Of a stretch of 58,606 nt of DNA, positions 1 through 8,117 are shown one piece after another; the first letter of the stretch is position 1; each line of letters starts with the position of its first letter. The position numbers were made by a program, and so were the translations under genes. This DNA is from UMGS1696 sp964463375 (GTDB lineage: Bacteria > Bacillota > Clostridia > Oscillospirales > CAG-272), in the NCBI GenBank assembly GCA_964463375.1, contig CAYXBQ010000014.1, positions 1-58,606 on the forward strand, read 5' to 3'. The notes below the pieces were generated by a model. It searched no databases. It saw only the letters and a program-made list of their open reading frames with translations, and was not told the DNA's origin.

Positions 1-55
1 GGTAGCACAGCAGACTCTGACTCTGTATGTTGGGGTTCGAATCCCTATACCGCTG
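1..55 (+). tRNA. tRNA-Gln (CTG), 5' end cut by window edge
   Basis: The anticodon arm has a 7-base loop CTCTGAC (anticodon CTG) closed by GCAGA/TCTGT. The T arm TGGGG-TTCGAAT-CCCTA and the acceptor 3' strand TACCGCT plus discriminator G follow. CCA is not encoded. The acceptor 5' strand and part of the D arm lie outside the window. Confidence 0.9.
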
Positions 56-58
56 TAG

Positions 59-86
59 ACCGACAGATTCATCCTGTCGGTTTTTT
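59..86 (+). terminator. Rho-independent terminator after tRNA-Gln
   Basis: Stem ACCGACAG/CTGTCGGT with a 7-base loop, followed by a run of T. Confidence 0.9.
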
Positions 87-189
87 GTTTCCTTTGGAAG
101 TATGTAACGAACTTGCATACGTAGGTCCGTTGCATAGCTGCCCCCATCTCGGTGCATACTGTTGGTAGCACGTATCGGGAGGGCTTCGT

Positions 190-312
190 ATGCGGGCATA
201 TCATTTTTTCATGAAATTTTGGCATTCCTTCACCATCGGCTTTTGCAGCGGACTGATCTTTCTCTTCTGCCTGGGTGCGGTGCTGACGGCGATGCTGCTA
301 TGTTGGAGTTGA
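190..312 (+). CDS. Small hydrophobic protein, 40 aa, upstream of rsuA
   Basis: A 40-codon ORF starts at ATG 190 behind a GGGAGGG ribosome binding site (177-183) and stops 3 bases before the rsuA start. The product has a short aromatic/basic N-terminus and one long hydrophobic segment (about residues 16-37, rich in Leu, Phe, Gly, Cys), so it would be a single-pass membrane microprotein. The spacing suggests translational coupling to rsuA. I do not recognise a family. It could instead be a leader peptide whose translation exposes the rsuA start. Coding status rests on the SD and the tight spacing only. Confidence 0.45.
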   Translation: MRAYHFFMKFWHSFTIGFCSGLIFLFCLGAVLTAMLLCWS

Positions 313-315
313 ACC

Positions 316-1023
316 ATGCGTCTTGATAAATATCTTAGCGAATCCGGCTTTTGTTCCCGCAGTGAGGCAGGGAAGCTCGTGCGCAGTGGGCGGGTCACGG
401 TGGATGGTGCCCCTGTCCGAGATCCGTCCAAGCATATCGCCGAAACTGCTTCGGTCCTGTGCGATGGCAAGCCTGTGCTGTGGAGCCGGTATCAATATAT
501 CATGCTCCACAAACCGGCGGGATACGTCAGTGCCACCGAGGATAGGGGCAGAACGGTCATGGATCTGCTGCCGCCTGCCTGTACCCGGCTGGGTATGTTC
601 CCCTGCGGGCGACTGGACATCGACACCACCGGCCTGCTGCTGGTCACAAACGACGGCCCCGGTGCCCACGACTGGCTCTCGCCCAAGCACCATGTGACCA
701 AGACCTACGCTTTCACCTGCGCTTCCCCCTTGTCGGAGCAGGCAAAAGCGCAGATGGAAGCGGGCATGGAGCTGGGAGATTTTACGTCGCAGCCTGCTAA
801 AGTGGTGCTGGACACGCCGCAGTCCGGGGAGATCACCATCACGGAAGGGAAGTTCCACCAGATCAAGCGGATGTTCCATGGGGTGGACAACGAGATCCTG
901 ACCCTGAAACGACTGCGCTTCGGCCCATTGGAGCTGGATGTAACGCTGGAACCGGGGCAGTGGCGGTATCTGACAGAAGATGAGATCCAGGCTCTACAAG
1001 CGGTGCGGGAAAAAACCACATAA
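316..1023 (+). CDS. rsuA: 16S rRNA pseudouridine synthase, RsuA family
   Basis: This 235-residue protein matches the RsuA/RluB/E/F family, which isomerises a uridine in rRNA (RsuA acts on position 516 of 16S rRNA, E. coli numbering). An N-terminal S4 RNA-binding domain covers about residues 1-60 (MRLDKYLSESGFCSRSEA). The catalytic loop GRLDIDTTGLLLVT, with the nucleophilic Asp, lies near residue 100. A C-terminal motif KFHQIKRMF is typical of the family. Length is normal. ATG 316 follows the small upstream ORF by 3 bases. A strong terminator follows directly. The subfamily (RsuA rather than RluE-like) is inferred from length and domain order. Confidence 0.9.
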   Translation: MRLDKYLSESGFCSRSEAGKLVRSGRVTVDGAPVRDPSKHIAETASVLCDGKPVLWSRYQYIMLHKPAGYVSATEDRGRTVMDLLPPACTRLGMFPCGRLDIDTTGLLLVTNDGPGAHDWLSPKHHVTKTYAFTCASPLSEQAKAQMEAGMELGDFTSQPAKVVLDTPQSGEITITEGKFHQIKRMFHGVDNEILTLKRLRFGPLELDVTLEPGQWRYLTEDEIQALQAVREKTT

Positions 1024-1027
1024 ATAT

Positions 1028-1064
1028 ATCCCTCTGACATAATCGTATGTCGGAGGGATTTTTG
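1028..1064 (+). terminator. Rho-independent terminator of rsuA
   Basis: Inverted repeat ATCCCTC-T-GACAT / ATGTC-G-GAGGGAT with loop AATCGT, then TTTTT. Confidence 0.9.
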
Positions 1065-1116
1065 TATAGGACGAAAACGGGATCAACCATATTTCCCGCA
1101 GGTTTTCAACAGATTG

Positions 1117-1145
1117 TTGACTTATTGAAAAAAATGTGGTATACT
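1117..1145 (+). promoter_or_regulatory. SigA promoter of the MarR gene
   Basis: TTGACT, 17-bp spacer ending TGTGG, TATACT; the TGG before the -10 makes it an extended -10 promoter. The 5' UTR (about 95 nt) contains an inverted repeat GCTGATCC/GGATCAGC near 1155-1191 that could be an RNA hairpin or an operator for the MarR product. Confidence 0.85.
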
Positions 1146-1244
1146 ATAGATACCGCTGATCCCGGTTCGTTTTTGCTGATGTGGATCAGCTTTATCTATA
1201 TACAAAAATATATCGAGAACGCAAAAAGCATAAGGAGAGGTCAC

Positions 1245-1724
1245 ATGGATACAAAAGATCTGCAGTTTGCTAAGGATTTTCTGAATTTTATGGTGGATTA
1301 CTACGCCCTGATCCACCGACATGAGATCGAGACCAGTGAATACAAAGCCAATTCCCATGGGTTTTCCATGCTGTACGCCCTGCGGAAATACCACAACCAG
1401 CCCGTGACCATGACCCGCTTCGCCGACGAAATGGGCATCACCAAGCAGCAGCTCACCAAGCTGGTGAACGATCTGGAGGATAAGGAATACGTGATCCGTA
1501 CCCACAACCGGGAAAACCGGCGGCAGGTCTATATTTCCATCACCGATGCAGGTCGTGCCTACCTGGAGACCATGATCGGGGAGCTGGTGCATGAGGTGCT
1601 GCGGGCTATGAAAAACCTCAACGGAGAAGAAAAGGAACAGATGGACAAAAGCGTTACGGCCCTGTCCGAGCTGTTCCGGAAGGATGCAGAGATCTGCCGC
1701 CAGGAGCGGGAAACCGGGGAATGA
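1245..1724 (+). CDS. MarR family transcriptional regulator
   Basis: The 159-residue product has the winged-helix MarR architecture: N-terminal dimerisation helices, a recognition region around residues 45-80 (ADEMGITKQQLTKLVNDL) and a beta-wing with the conserved D/NREN-R pattern (HNRENRRQVYISIT), then C-terminal dimerisation helices. MarR proteins are cytoplasmic repressors or activators that usually bind small ligands. ATG 1245 was chosen because AAGGAGAGG lies 4-12 bases upstream and the family N-terminus begins there. The gene has its own strong promoter and ends adjacent to the stop of the minus-strand response regulator, with no terminator between them, so the two convergent transcripts probably overlap. 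Confidence 0.88.
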   Translation: MDTKDLQFAKDFLNFMVDYYALIHRHEIETSEYKANSHGFSMLYALRKYHNQPVTMTRFADEMGITKQQLTKLVNDLEDKEYVIRTHNRENRRQVYISITDAGRAYLETMIGELVHEVLRAMKNLNGEEKEQMDKSVTALSELFRKDAEICRQERETGE

Positions 1725-2411
1725 TCACAGCTGGTAGCGCATACAGGGGCGGCCGCCGGTGGCATAGTCCATTTCTCCCGTGACCTTGCCGCTGACCTCC
1801 AGGTATTGCATATACCGCCGCACGGTCACGCTGGTCAGCCCCACATGGGAGGCGATCTCCTCTCCGGTGTGCCAGATGCCGCTGTTGTCTTCCATATATT
1901 CCAAAATGCGAGCCAGCGTCTTTTCCTGGATCCCTTTGGGCGGGTGGTCGCCGCTTTTTCGTTGGGATGTGCCCAATTGTTGGGATGTACCCAACAGGCG
2001 GTCGATGGCTTTTTGCGGGAAGGTATCTCCCCCGCACAGCACCGTGGTCAGCGCCGTGTATTTTTCCATGGCAAGGCAAAACCGCTCATAGGTGAAGGGC
2101 TTCACCAGATAATCAATACAGCCACAGCGCAGCGCCATGGTGAGTGCCTGCCGGTCGTGGGCCGCTGTGACTAAGATCACGTCGGTGTCGATCTGCCGGT
2201 ACCGCAGCTCCCGGAGCAGGGTGAAGCCATCCATGCCGGGCATACGCACGTCCAGCAGCACCAGCGGCACCGGATCCTTTGTGAGAAACGCCAGCGCCGT
2301 CTCCCCATTGTCGCAGGTACCAGCCACCGAAAAGCCCTTCTGCCGCTCTACATATTGCCCCAGTATCATCGTCACCATGGGGTCGTCCTCTACGATCAGC
2401 ACACGGTTCAT
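1725..2411 (-). CDS. Response regulator, CitB/DcuR type, orphan
   Basis: The 228-residue protein has an N-terminal receiver domain with acidic pocket E8/D9/D10, phospho-acceptor Asp54 (VLLDVRMPGMDG), Thr near 83 and the KPF switch lysine near 105. A linker is followed by a C-terminal helix-turn-helix (about 165-220) of the kind found in CitB/DcuR/MalR regulators of dicarboxylate or citrate uptake. Start ATG (2409-2411) has AAGGAGG 7 bases upstream. No histidine kinase or transporter lies next to it, so the partner and targets are unknown. A dicarboxylate role is family inference only. It converges on the MarR gene with the two stop codons abutting. Confidence 0.85.
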   Translation of the reverse strand: MNRVLIVEDDPMVTMILGQYVERQKGFSVAGTCDNGETALAFLTKDPVPLVLLDVRMPGMDGFTLLRELRYRQIDTDVILVTAAHDRQALTMALRCGCIDYLVKPFTYERFCLAMEKYTALTTVLCGGDTFPQKAIDRLLGTSQQLGTSQRKSGDHPPKGIQEKTLARILEYMEDNSGIWHTGEEIASHVGLTSVTVRRYMQYLEVSGKVTGEMDYATGGRPCMRYQL

Positions 2412-2537
2412 GGTCTTCCTCCTTTTGGTATGGCATAGATTATGCTTCATTGTACCATATAAAAAAGTTATGGAGTACCTTAAATAAGTAAAATAAATGT
2501 AAATTTCACACAAGATATGCAGATAACTTGCAAAAGG

Positions 2538-2566
2538 TTGCGTTTTTGCCAAAAATTTGGTATGCT
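2538..2566 (+). promoter_or_regulatory. SigA promoter of the PQ-loop gene
   Basis: TTGCGT, 17-bp spacer ending TTTGG, TATGCT. It faces away from the response-regulator gene. Confidence 0.7.
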
Positions 2567-2606
2567 ATAAGCTGTGTGAAAAAAGTACAATATAAGGAGA
2601 TCTGAC

Positions 2607-2897
2607 ATGGGAAAGAGTATTTTTGAGATCATTATGCTGATCTGCTTCGGTCTGTCCTGGCCTATGAACCTGACCAAGGCATACAAAGCCGGCACAGCTA
2701 AGGGCACCAGCCTGTGGTTCATCCTGCTGATCATCACCGGTTACATCGCCGGCATCATCGCAAAGGTCATGGCTCCCTCCATCGACTGGCTGGTTCTGGC
2801 ATTCTACATCCTGAACCTGGTGATCGTATCCCTGAACCTGGTGGTATATTTCCGCAACGTGGCTCTGGATAAGAAGGCCGATCAGAACAAGAAATAA
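2607..2897 (+). CDS. PQ-loop (SemiSWEET-like) small membrane protein
   Basis: A 96-residue protein with three predicted membrane helices (about 5-22, 35-55, 62-85) and a charged C-terminal tail. The first helix and loop, SWPMNLTKAYKAGTAKGTSL, resemble the PQ-loop/SemiSWEET pattern (Pro in helix 1, then Lys/Tyr and a TAKGTSL loop). That family forms dimeric channels for sugars or other small solutes. SD AAGGAG precedes ATG 2607. It is a single-gene unit between a promoter and a terminator. The substrate cannot be inferred, and it might be an uncharacterised relative without transport function. Confidence 0.65.
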   Translation: MGKSIFEIIMLICFGLSWPMNLTKAYKAGTAKGTSLWFILLIITGYIAGIIAKVMAPSIDWLVLAFYILNLVIVSLNLVVYFRNVALDKKADQNKK

Positions 2898-2909
2898 GAG
2901 AAATGCTTA

Positions 2910-2953
2910 AAAGATCCGTATTTCTATGGTTTCCATAGGGTGCGGATCTTTTT
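2910..2953 (+). terminator. Terminator after the PQ-loop gene
   Basis: Stem AAGATCCG/CGGATCTT enclosing an inner CTATGG/CCATAG, followed by T5. Confidence 0.85.
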
Positions 2954-2991
2954 CTGTACCTGACCGCAGCATTGTCGGATACCCAAACCAT

Positions 2992-3039
2992 AAAACACAG
3001 CCCCGGTGCCATGTGGAATGGTACGAAGGCTGTGCTTTT
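2992..3039 (-). terminator. Terminator of the frameshifted solute-binding protein
   Basis: On the minus strand, CACAGCC/GGCTGTG stem with a long loop containing a second pairing (GGTGCCAT/ATGGTACG), followed by TTTT. Confidence 0.7.
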
Positions 3040-3046
3040 GTATTCC

Positions 3047-4497
3047 TTACTGATTGGCGATCTCCATAGCTTCGGCAAGCTCGGTCTCGATCTTGTTGCG
3101 GTTTTTCGCCACGTTGGAGACCAGCTCCCGGTCGTTGTTGGCAAACATCTGGTGGATGAAGCCGTCCCGGATGTCGTTGATCCAGACGCAGTCGCCCAGG
3201 TCGTATACACGGGTCGCATAGATAATATCCAGCATGGCAGACGATTCCTCGTCCCGGCTGACCTTGCCCTTTAGACCTTCCTCAAAGTAGGCCGGCAGAA
3301 GTTCTGTGTATCCGGCGAAGGACAGAGCCTCCATGATGATGCTGACATATTCCGGATCGGAGACGGTGATGGGCACCATGGGGCAGCGGATCCCCCCTTC
3401 GGCACGGCTCATGTAATCCTTCTGGGTGTCGTCCCACTTTGGGTAGGGGAGCAGACCAAAGTCGGCATCGATGTCCCGCAGAGTTTTTACATAATGGAAG
3501 GTGGTGTCGCCGAACAGCATACGACCTTCCTCCAGCAGCGTGGGCATCTGAGGGTCTGTGTTGTTTCCATCCTTGGTTTGCTTCCAGTAGCCGGTGTCCC
3601 ACAGGAGAGAGAAGATATGGTCTACGATGGTGGCAAAGTTTTCGTTGCCGGGAATGGCGTAGTACAGGCTGTCGTTCTCATCCTTGTCGATGGACTTGGC
3701 ACCGGCGGCCTCCCAGAAATTGGGCAGGATCTGCTTGGGCGTGGCAACGTAGCCATAGATGTCCGTGGGCTCGTCCTGCTTCACATCCGGGTCATAGGAC
3801 ACCACGGACATGGCCTCTTCCATCTTGTCCAGCGTCCACTTGCCTTCCTTCACCAGATCGTAGAAGTTTTCCAGACTATAGTTGGTCACCATATCCTTGG
3901 AGAAGACCATCATGTGGGTGTAGTCCAGGTGGGACAGATCCAGCCCGCCAAAGGCATAGTAATACTGCCCACCAATGGAAAGTCCTTGTTCATGGAGGAG
4001 ACCCAATAGGGCTTGTCTAAATCGATGTAAGACAGCATATTGTAGTTCAGCACGCAGTCCTTCTGCAAAAAGGAAAAGGAGCTGTTGGTGCTGGGCAGGT
4101 TCAATTCCACCGCATCGTCACCGGCTAAAATGGTCTTCTGGATCCCGCTTGTACACATTTCCCAGTCCAATATCTCGGTCATGACCACATTGAATCGTTC
4201 TTCGATGGCGTTGGTGATCTTGAAGATGGCATCGTTGACCCCTTCGCCGGTGGACTCCTTCACCACATGGATCCCGTTGCAGTGCGCTGGATCGTAGGAC
4301 AGGATCCGAAATTCGGCACCGGCAAAGTCTCGCTCCGGCAGGTCATCGGACAGCGCCGTCTCTCCCACCGTCTCGGTCACAGCCTCGGTGGATGCAGAGG
4401 TCTCGGTCTCCGTGGTGTCTCCGGAACAGCCGGTGAGTTCCATGGGTTGCAGCAGCATTGCCGCCAGCAGCAGCGTGAGGATGCAGTTTTTTTTCAT
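3047..4497 (-). pseudogene. Extracellular solute-binding lipoprotein, one frameshift
   Basis: The reading frame begins at ATG 4497 (GGAGAG SD) with a lipoprotein signal ending in lipobox LTGC, a Thr/Glu-rich linker, then a type-2 periplasmic-binding-protein-like domain. The frame breaks near 3977-3982 within GACTTTCCATT: upstream it reads ..YIDLDKPYW..NKDF and downstream, one base back, SIGGQYYYAFGGL.. through the normal C-terminus to 3047. One extra T would restore a product of about 483 residues that parallels the lipoproteins at 14367 and 23090. So this is either a recent 1-base deletion or a sequencing error in a short T run. No permease or ATPase gene is nearby. The intact family binds sugars or oligosaccharides for ABC importers; the ligand here is unknown. 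Confidence 0.85.
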
Positions 4498-4545
4498 GAC
4501 AAAATCTCTCCTACTTGTTGCACACGTATTTGGAAAATTGCTTAC

Positions 4546-4574
4546 AGTATACCACATAAATGTGAACATAGCAG
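4546..4574 (-). promoter_or_regulatory. Extended -10 promoter of the solute-binding gene
   Basis: Minus-strand TGTGGTATACT with a poor -35 (CTGCTA) at 17 bp. The TGTGG-TATACT core is the same as in many promoters of this window. Confidence 0.6.
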
Positions 4575-4629
4575 GAATATATATGAATAAAACGTGAATT
4601 TTGACGAAGCAGAGACAGTTTTACAACAA

Positions 4630-4664
4630 CAAAAACCCCGGCCGGGTCATAGGACCTACCGGGG
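4630..4664 (-). terminator. Terminator of the pyridoxamine-oxidase-like gene
   Basis: Minus-strand stem CCCCGG..CCGGGG with inner GGTCC/GGACC-type pairing, followed by TTTTT. Confidence 0.85.
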
Positions 4665-4685
4665 CAGGGCAGTATGTAACGCTTG

Positions 4686-5078
4686 TCAGAACTGGATCGT
4701 TTCGGGTGCGGCGGAGAAGGAAGAAATGGTGGCGGTGGCGTTGCGGAAGTACAGGACTTCGGTGTTGTCGTCGTGCTCATCGTACATACCACGCAGATTG
4801 GGGTATGCATCCAGCATGGACTTCTTTGCCTCTACCCGATCGTCCTCCACCAGCTCCCCGGCGATCCGCAGCCAGGTACCGTTGTGGAAGGCACAAAGCT
4901 CTGCTTTCGGATTGGCGGCCAGCTGCTTGGCTACCGGCTTCTTCTTGCCAGTCTGGATATACAGCTTTCCCTCAAAAATATTTACTGTACCAAAGGGCCG
5001 CACACGGGGCTGGTCACCTTCCACGGTAGCGAGATAATAAGTCTCGGCCTCCTTCAAAAATTTGCAAATGCGTTCCAT
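4686..5078 (-). CDS. Pyridoxamine 5'-phosphate oxidase-like flavin-binding protein
   Basis: The 130-residue product has the split-barrel FMN-binding fold of the PNPOx-like/NimC group: YYLATVEGDQPRVRPFG near residues 13-30 and the central strand LYIQTGKKKPVAKQL near 45-60. Such short proteins are dimeric flavin reductases or F420/FMN-binding proteins. They do not act in pyridoxal phosphate synthesis proper. Start ATG 5078 was preferred over one 27 bases upstream because GGAGGTG lies 7 bases before it. Downstream is a clear terminator, upstream a tRNA terminator, so it is monocistronic. The substrate is unknown. Confidence 0.8.
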   Translation of the reverse strand: MERICKFLKEAETYYLATVEGDQPRVRPFGTVNIFEGKLYIQTGKKKPVAKQLAANPKAELCAFHNGTWLRIAGELVEDDRVEAKKSMLDAYPNLRGMYDEHDDNTEVLYFRNATATISSFSAAPETIQF

Positions 5079-5103
5079 GAGAACACCTCCGAAAAAATGA
5101 TAC

Positions 5104-5138
5104 AAAAAAGGATGGAACCATGTTCATGATACCATCCT
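5104..5138 (-). terminator. Terminator of tRNA-Arg
   Basis: Minus-strand AGGATGG/CCATCCT stem with inner CATG/CATG pairing, followed by T6. It overlaps the upstream region of the next minus-strand gene. Confidence 0.85.
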
Positions 5139-5142
5139 AATC

Positions 5143-5218
5143 TGGCGCGCCATGCAGGATTCGAACCTGCGACCTACCGGTTCGTAGCCGGGCACTCTAT
5201 CCACTGAGCTAATGGCGC
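5143..5218 (-). tRNA. tRNA-Arg (ACG)
   Basis: A 76-nt cloverleaf with acceptor GCGCCAT/ATGGCGC, anticodon arm CCGG-CTACGAA-CCGG (anticodon ACG, expected to be edited to ICG), T arm with GGTTCGAATCC, and an encoded 3' CCA. Confidence 0.95.
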
Positions 5219-5269
5219 ATTTTCTTTGCTCTGAGCTTTCGTTTTTGTTCTCTTGCTCGGTGCTTATAT

Positions 5270-5298
5270 ATGATACCACATCCATCCTCGTTTGTCAA
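5270..5298 (-). promoter_or_regulatory. SigA promoter of tRNA-Arg
   Basis: Minus-strand TTGACA, 17-bp spacer ending TGTGG, TATCAT. Confidence 0.85.
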
Positions 5299-5389
5299 GG
5301 GGTTTTTCAAAATTTCTTGCAATTTTTTTTAGTTTTTTTTGCGGGACCCTTTCCCATGTAATTTTCACATAATTTTCACGGAGAAAGAA

Positions 5390-5418
5390 TTGCATTCTGC
5401 CGGGATTCGTGCTATAAT
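5390..5418 (+). promoter_or_regulatory. SigA promoter of the membrane parvulin gene
   Basis: TTGCAT, 17-bp spacer, TATAAT, followed by a 5' UTR of about 70 nt. Confidence 0.85.
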
Positions 5419-5495
5419 ATATAGGTTACAACAAATGCTGCGTACATCGATGCAGCGGATCGATCTTGTCAATACGAAAGGAGCATTCTAACCCT

Positions 5496-6971
5496 ATGGA
5501 TATGCAAAATCCGGCTGTGGAAAATACAGTACCCGACAGCCGCAAGGAAAAACGCAATGCCATACTCATCACCATCGCCGTGGCTGTGGTGGCAGTCCTG
5601 GTCATTGGACTGGTGGTCTACAACAACTTAGCAGACAGAGGATATTTTCTGCGCCGGGAGGTGGCAGCCCAAAGTGAGAACTTCACCGTCAACGGCTCCA
5701 TGATGAACTATTTCTTCTATTACAACTACAGCCAGTACGCCTCCTATTTTACCCAAATGGGGCTGGACACTAAGTACACGCTGAAGTCCCAGTATGCGGA
5801 TGAAGAAAACGGCATCACCTGGTTCGACTACATGGCGACCCTGACCCAATCCTACGTGGGCGAGGTGCTGGCACTGTGCGAAGCGGCCCATGCAGCCGGC
5901 GTGACCCTGACCGATGCAGATATGGCCACCATCGATAGCACCCTCGATGCCATGGAGGAATCCGCCGCAGAGCTGGGCTACACCATGGACACCTACCTGA
6001 TGGCGATGTTCGGCTCCGGTGTCAAGGAAGGCGACGTGCGGGATGCTATGGAGCTGGTCACCCTCAGCGGCAACTACTATGCCCAGTTCAACGATGGTCT
6101 GACCTACACCGAGCAGCAGTACGAGGACTACTACGAAGCCCACAAATCCTCCTACCAGACCGTGGATCTGATCACCTGCACCATCAAGCAGAACGACTTT
6201 ATCGAAACGGATGAAAACGGCAACCCCATCGGCAACATCACCGAAGCCGGTGCCAAGGCCAAGGAATACGCCGACAACATGGCTGCCTGCACCACCGCAG
6301 AGGACTTCCAGAATGCCATTTTGGCATATTACACCGATGTAAAGGGCGTGACGGAAGAGGAAGCACAGACGGCATTGTCTGCCTTGCTGCTAAACGGGAT
6401 CACCGCCAACGTGGGCAACACCGCCAGCGATTGGGCCTTCTCTGCCAAAGCGGGGGAGACCACCGTGGTGGATGCATCCGGCGGGGCTACCTATGATGTA
6501 TATTATCTGGTATCTGCCGCAGCCCGTGACGACGCTCCCACCCGGAACGTGCGCCATCTGCTGCTGACCGATGAGACCTATGGCGAAAATGCGGAATCCG
6601 CTGCCCAGACCATCTACGACCAGTGGGAAGCCACCGGCTTTGATGTGGACACCTTTGCCGCTATGGTATACCAGTTCAGCGAAGACCCGGGCTCTCAGAC
6701 CACCGGCGGCCTGTACGAACACGTTTCCCAAGGCGATATGGTGCCGGAATTTGACGCATGGCTGTTCGATCCCACCCGGAAGGAAGGGGACACCGGCATC
6801 GTCCACACCGACTACGGCTACCACATCATGTACTACGCCGGAGAAGCAGGTCCTGCTTGGCAAGCCGACGCCGATTCTGCCCTGCGCCAGGAAGACTACA
6901 CCGCACTGATCGAGGCCCACAGTGCCGGGATTACCTTTGATTCGGAAGTGATCTATAGTATCAATGCGTAA
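5496..6971 (+). CDS. Membrane-anchored PrsA/SurA-like peptidyl-prolyl isomerase
   Basis: The 491-residue product has a short charged N-terminus, one membrane anchor (about residues 22-42) and a long extracytoplasmic region. An N-terminal SurA/PrsA-like helical chaperone region is followed at about 345-455 by a parvulin (PpiC) domain: RNVRHLLL, then QTTGGLYEHVSQGDMVPEF and a final DYGYHIMYY. Such proteins fold secreted proteins outside the membrane. The parvulin core is somewhat diverged. ATG 5496 was chosen; the SD AAAGGAG is 12 bases upstream, slightly far, and a TTG at 5466 in frame is a weaker alternative. It is monocistronic. Confidence 0.8.
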   Translation: MDMQNPAVENTVPDSRKEKRNAILITIAVAVVAVLVIGLVVYNNLADRGYFLRREVAAQSENFTVNGSMMNYFFYYNYSQYASYFTQMGLDTKYTLKSQYADEENGITWFDYMATLTQSYVGEVLALCEAAHAAGVTLTDADMATIDSTLDAMEESAAELGYTMDTYLMAMFGSGVKEGDVRDAMELVTLSGNYYAQFNDGLTYTEQQYEDYYEAHKSSYQTVDLITCTIKQNDFIETDENGNPIGNITEAGAKAKEYADNMAACTTAEDFQNAILAYYTDVKGVTEEEAQTALSALLLNGITANVGNTASDWAFSAKAGETTVVDASGGATYDVYYLVSAAARDDAPTRNVRHLLLTDETYGENAESAAQTIYDQWEATGFDVDTFAAMVYQFSEDPGSQTTGGLYEHVSQGDMVPEFDAWLFDPTRKEGDTGIVHTDYGYHIMYYAGEAGPAWQADADSALRQEDYTALIEAHSAGITFDSEVIYSINA

Positions 6972-6981
6972 ATAACACATG

Positions 6982-7016
6982 AAAAAACCGACGTACATCG
7001 CTGCGCCGGTTTTTTT
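6982..7016 (+). terminator. Terminator of the parvulin gene
   Basis: AAAAAACCG..CGGTTTTTTT with inner CG pairing; it may work in both directions. Confidence 0.75.
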
Positions 7017-7020
7017 GTTA

Positions 7021-7182
7021 TTATTCTACAGTACCAGCACACCCGTTGCAGATCGTCCGGCTGCCGCATTCCCGACACTGGGGACCAAAATAGGGCTTGT
7101 ACAGGTTTTCGCCGGGAATGGTTCTATGCCGATCATTATACCGTAGATGCGGCCATGTGTCAAAAGAAAAACCGACGCATGG
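7021..7182 (-). pseudogene. Zinc-ribbon fragment without a start codon
   Basis: On the minus strand an open frame of 53 codons follows a TGA and ends in TAA. It reads like real protein (ENLYKPYFGPQCRECG, then RTICNGCAG) and carries two zinc knuckles, CRECG and CNGC, spaced as CX2C-X5-CX2C. There is no ATG, GTG or TTG with a ribosome binding site. The 5' part overlaps the terminator of the HAD gene. It is most likely the decayed C-terminus of a zinc-ribbon protein. Translation from a non-standard start cannot be excluded. Confidence 0.35.
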
Positions 7183-7192
7183 TCACGCCGGT
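7162..7192 (-). terminator. Terminator of the HAD phosphatase gene
   Basis: Minus-strand ACCGGCG..CGTCGGT stem followed by TTTTTCTTTT. Confidence 0.75.
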
Positions 7193-7204
7193 CATTTTCT
7201 TATG

Positions 7205-8011
7205 TTACGCCTGCTCCCGTGCCAGCATGGGGATGTCGCCTACCCCTTCCAGCACCACCGTAGGCCGGTATGCATAGGTCTTCAGGGTCTCCTTGGTGGA
7301 TACGCCGGTCATGACCAGTACCGTGGACATGCCGCTCTCCAGACCGGAGATCACGTCGGTGTCCATCCGGTCGCCAACCATGACAGCCTCGCCGGAGTGA
7401 CAGCCCAGCAGCTTCAGTCCCGTGCGCATCATCAGCGGATTGGGCTTGCCGCAGAAGTACGCCTGCTTGCCGGTTGCCATTTCGATGGGTGCGATCAGTG
7501 CTTTGCAGGCCGGTGCGATACCGCTCTCGATGGGGCCGGACACGTCCGAGTTGCAGCCGATGAGCTTGGCACCCTGTAGCACCAGATTGGTGGCTCTGGT
7601 CAGGGTCTCCAAAGAATAGGTGCGTCCCTCGCCTACCACCACATAATCGGGGTTCACATCGTTCATGGTGATCCCAGCATCATAGAGCGCATTGAGCAGT
7701 CCGGCTTCTCCAATGGCAAAGACCGAGCAGCCCGGTGCCTGTTCCCGCAGAAAAGCAGCGGTCGCCAGGGCACTGGTGTAAAAATGCTCTTCCGACACAT
7801 CCAGACCCATCCGGGCTAACTTCTGCTGCAGCTCCTTCGGGGTATAGCCGCTGTTGTTGGTGAGAAACAGGTATTCCTTCTTCTCGTCGTGGAGCCACTG
7901 GATGAATTCTGCCACGCCGGGCAGGATCCGGTTCCCGTGATAGATCACGCCGTCCATATCGCAGATGAACCCTTTTTTCTCGTTGAAATTCAGTGTGATT
8001 TGTGTATCCAT
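7205..8011 (-). CDS. HAD-IIA family sugar-phosphatase (NagD-like)
   Basis: The 268-residue cytoplasmic protein has the HAD signatures in order: motif I CDMDGVIYHGN near residue 16, motif II LFLTNNSG near 48, then a C2-type cap (about 80-180), and motif III/IV KPNPLMM..MVGDRMDTDV near 185-215. Family members dephosphorylate sugar phosphates, nucleotides or glycerol phosphate/phosphoglycolate. The start ATG 8011 follows AGGAGGAGGG; an in-frame ATG 60 bases upstream lacks an SD. The gene lies 106 bp downstream of the cytoplasmic parvulin gene, without a clear terminator or promoter between them, so they may be cotranscribed. The exact substrate is unknown. Confidence 0.85.
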   Translation of the reverse strand: MDTQITLNFNEKKGFICDMDGVIYHGNRILPGVAEFIQWLHDEKKEYLFLTNNSGYTPKELQQKLARMGLDVSEEHFYTSALATAAFLREQAPGCSVFAIGEAGLLNALYDAGITMNDVNPDYVVVGEGRTYSLETLTRATNLVLQGAKLIGCNSDVSGPIESGIAPACKALIAPIEMATGKQAYFCGKPNPLMMRTGLKLLGCHSGEAVMVGDRMDTDVISGLESGMSTVLVMTGVSTKETLKTYAYRPTVVLEGVGDIPMLAREQA

Positions 8012-8117
8012 ATCCACCCTCCTCCTGTTTGGTGTCCACTTTGTCTTTTTTCCATACGTATATCCTATCACACCTCGGAAAAAAGGAAAAGTGTATTTTT
8101 GTAATATCCGGGTACAA

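Noticed and set aside
3910..4006. Programmed -1 ribosomal frameshift in the solute-binding gene
   Set aside because: There is no X-XXY-YYZ slippery heptamer or downstream pseudoknot at GACTTTCC, and the two other copies are single-frame; a 1-base deletion or sequencing error explains it better.
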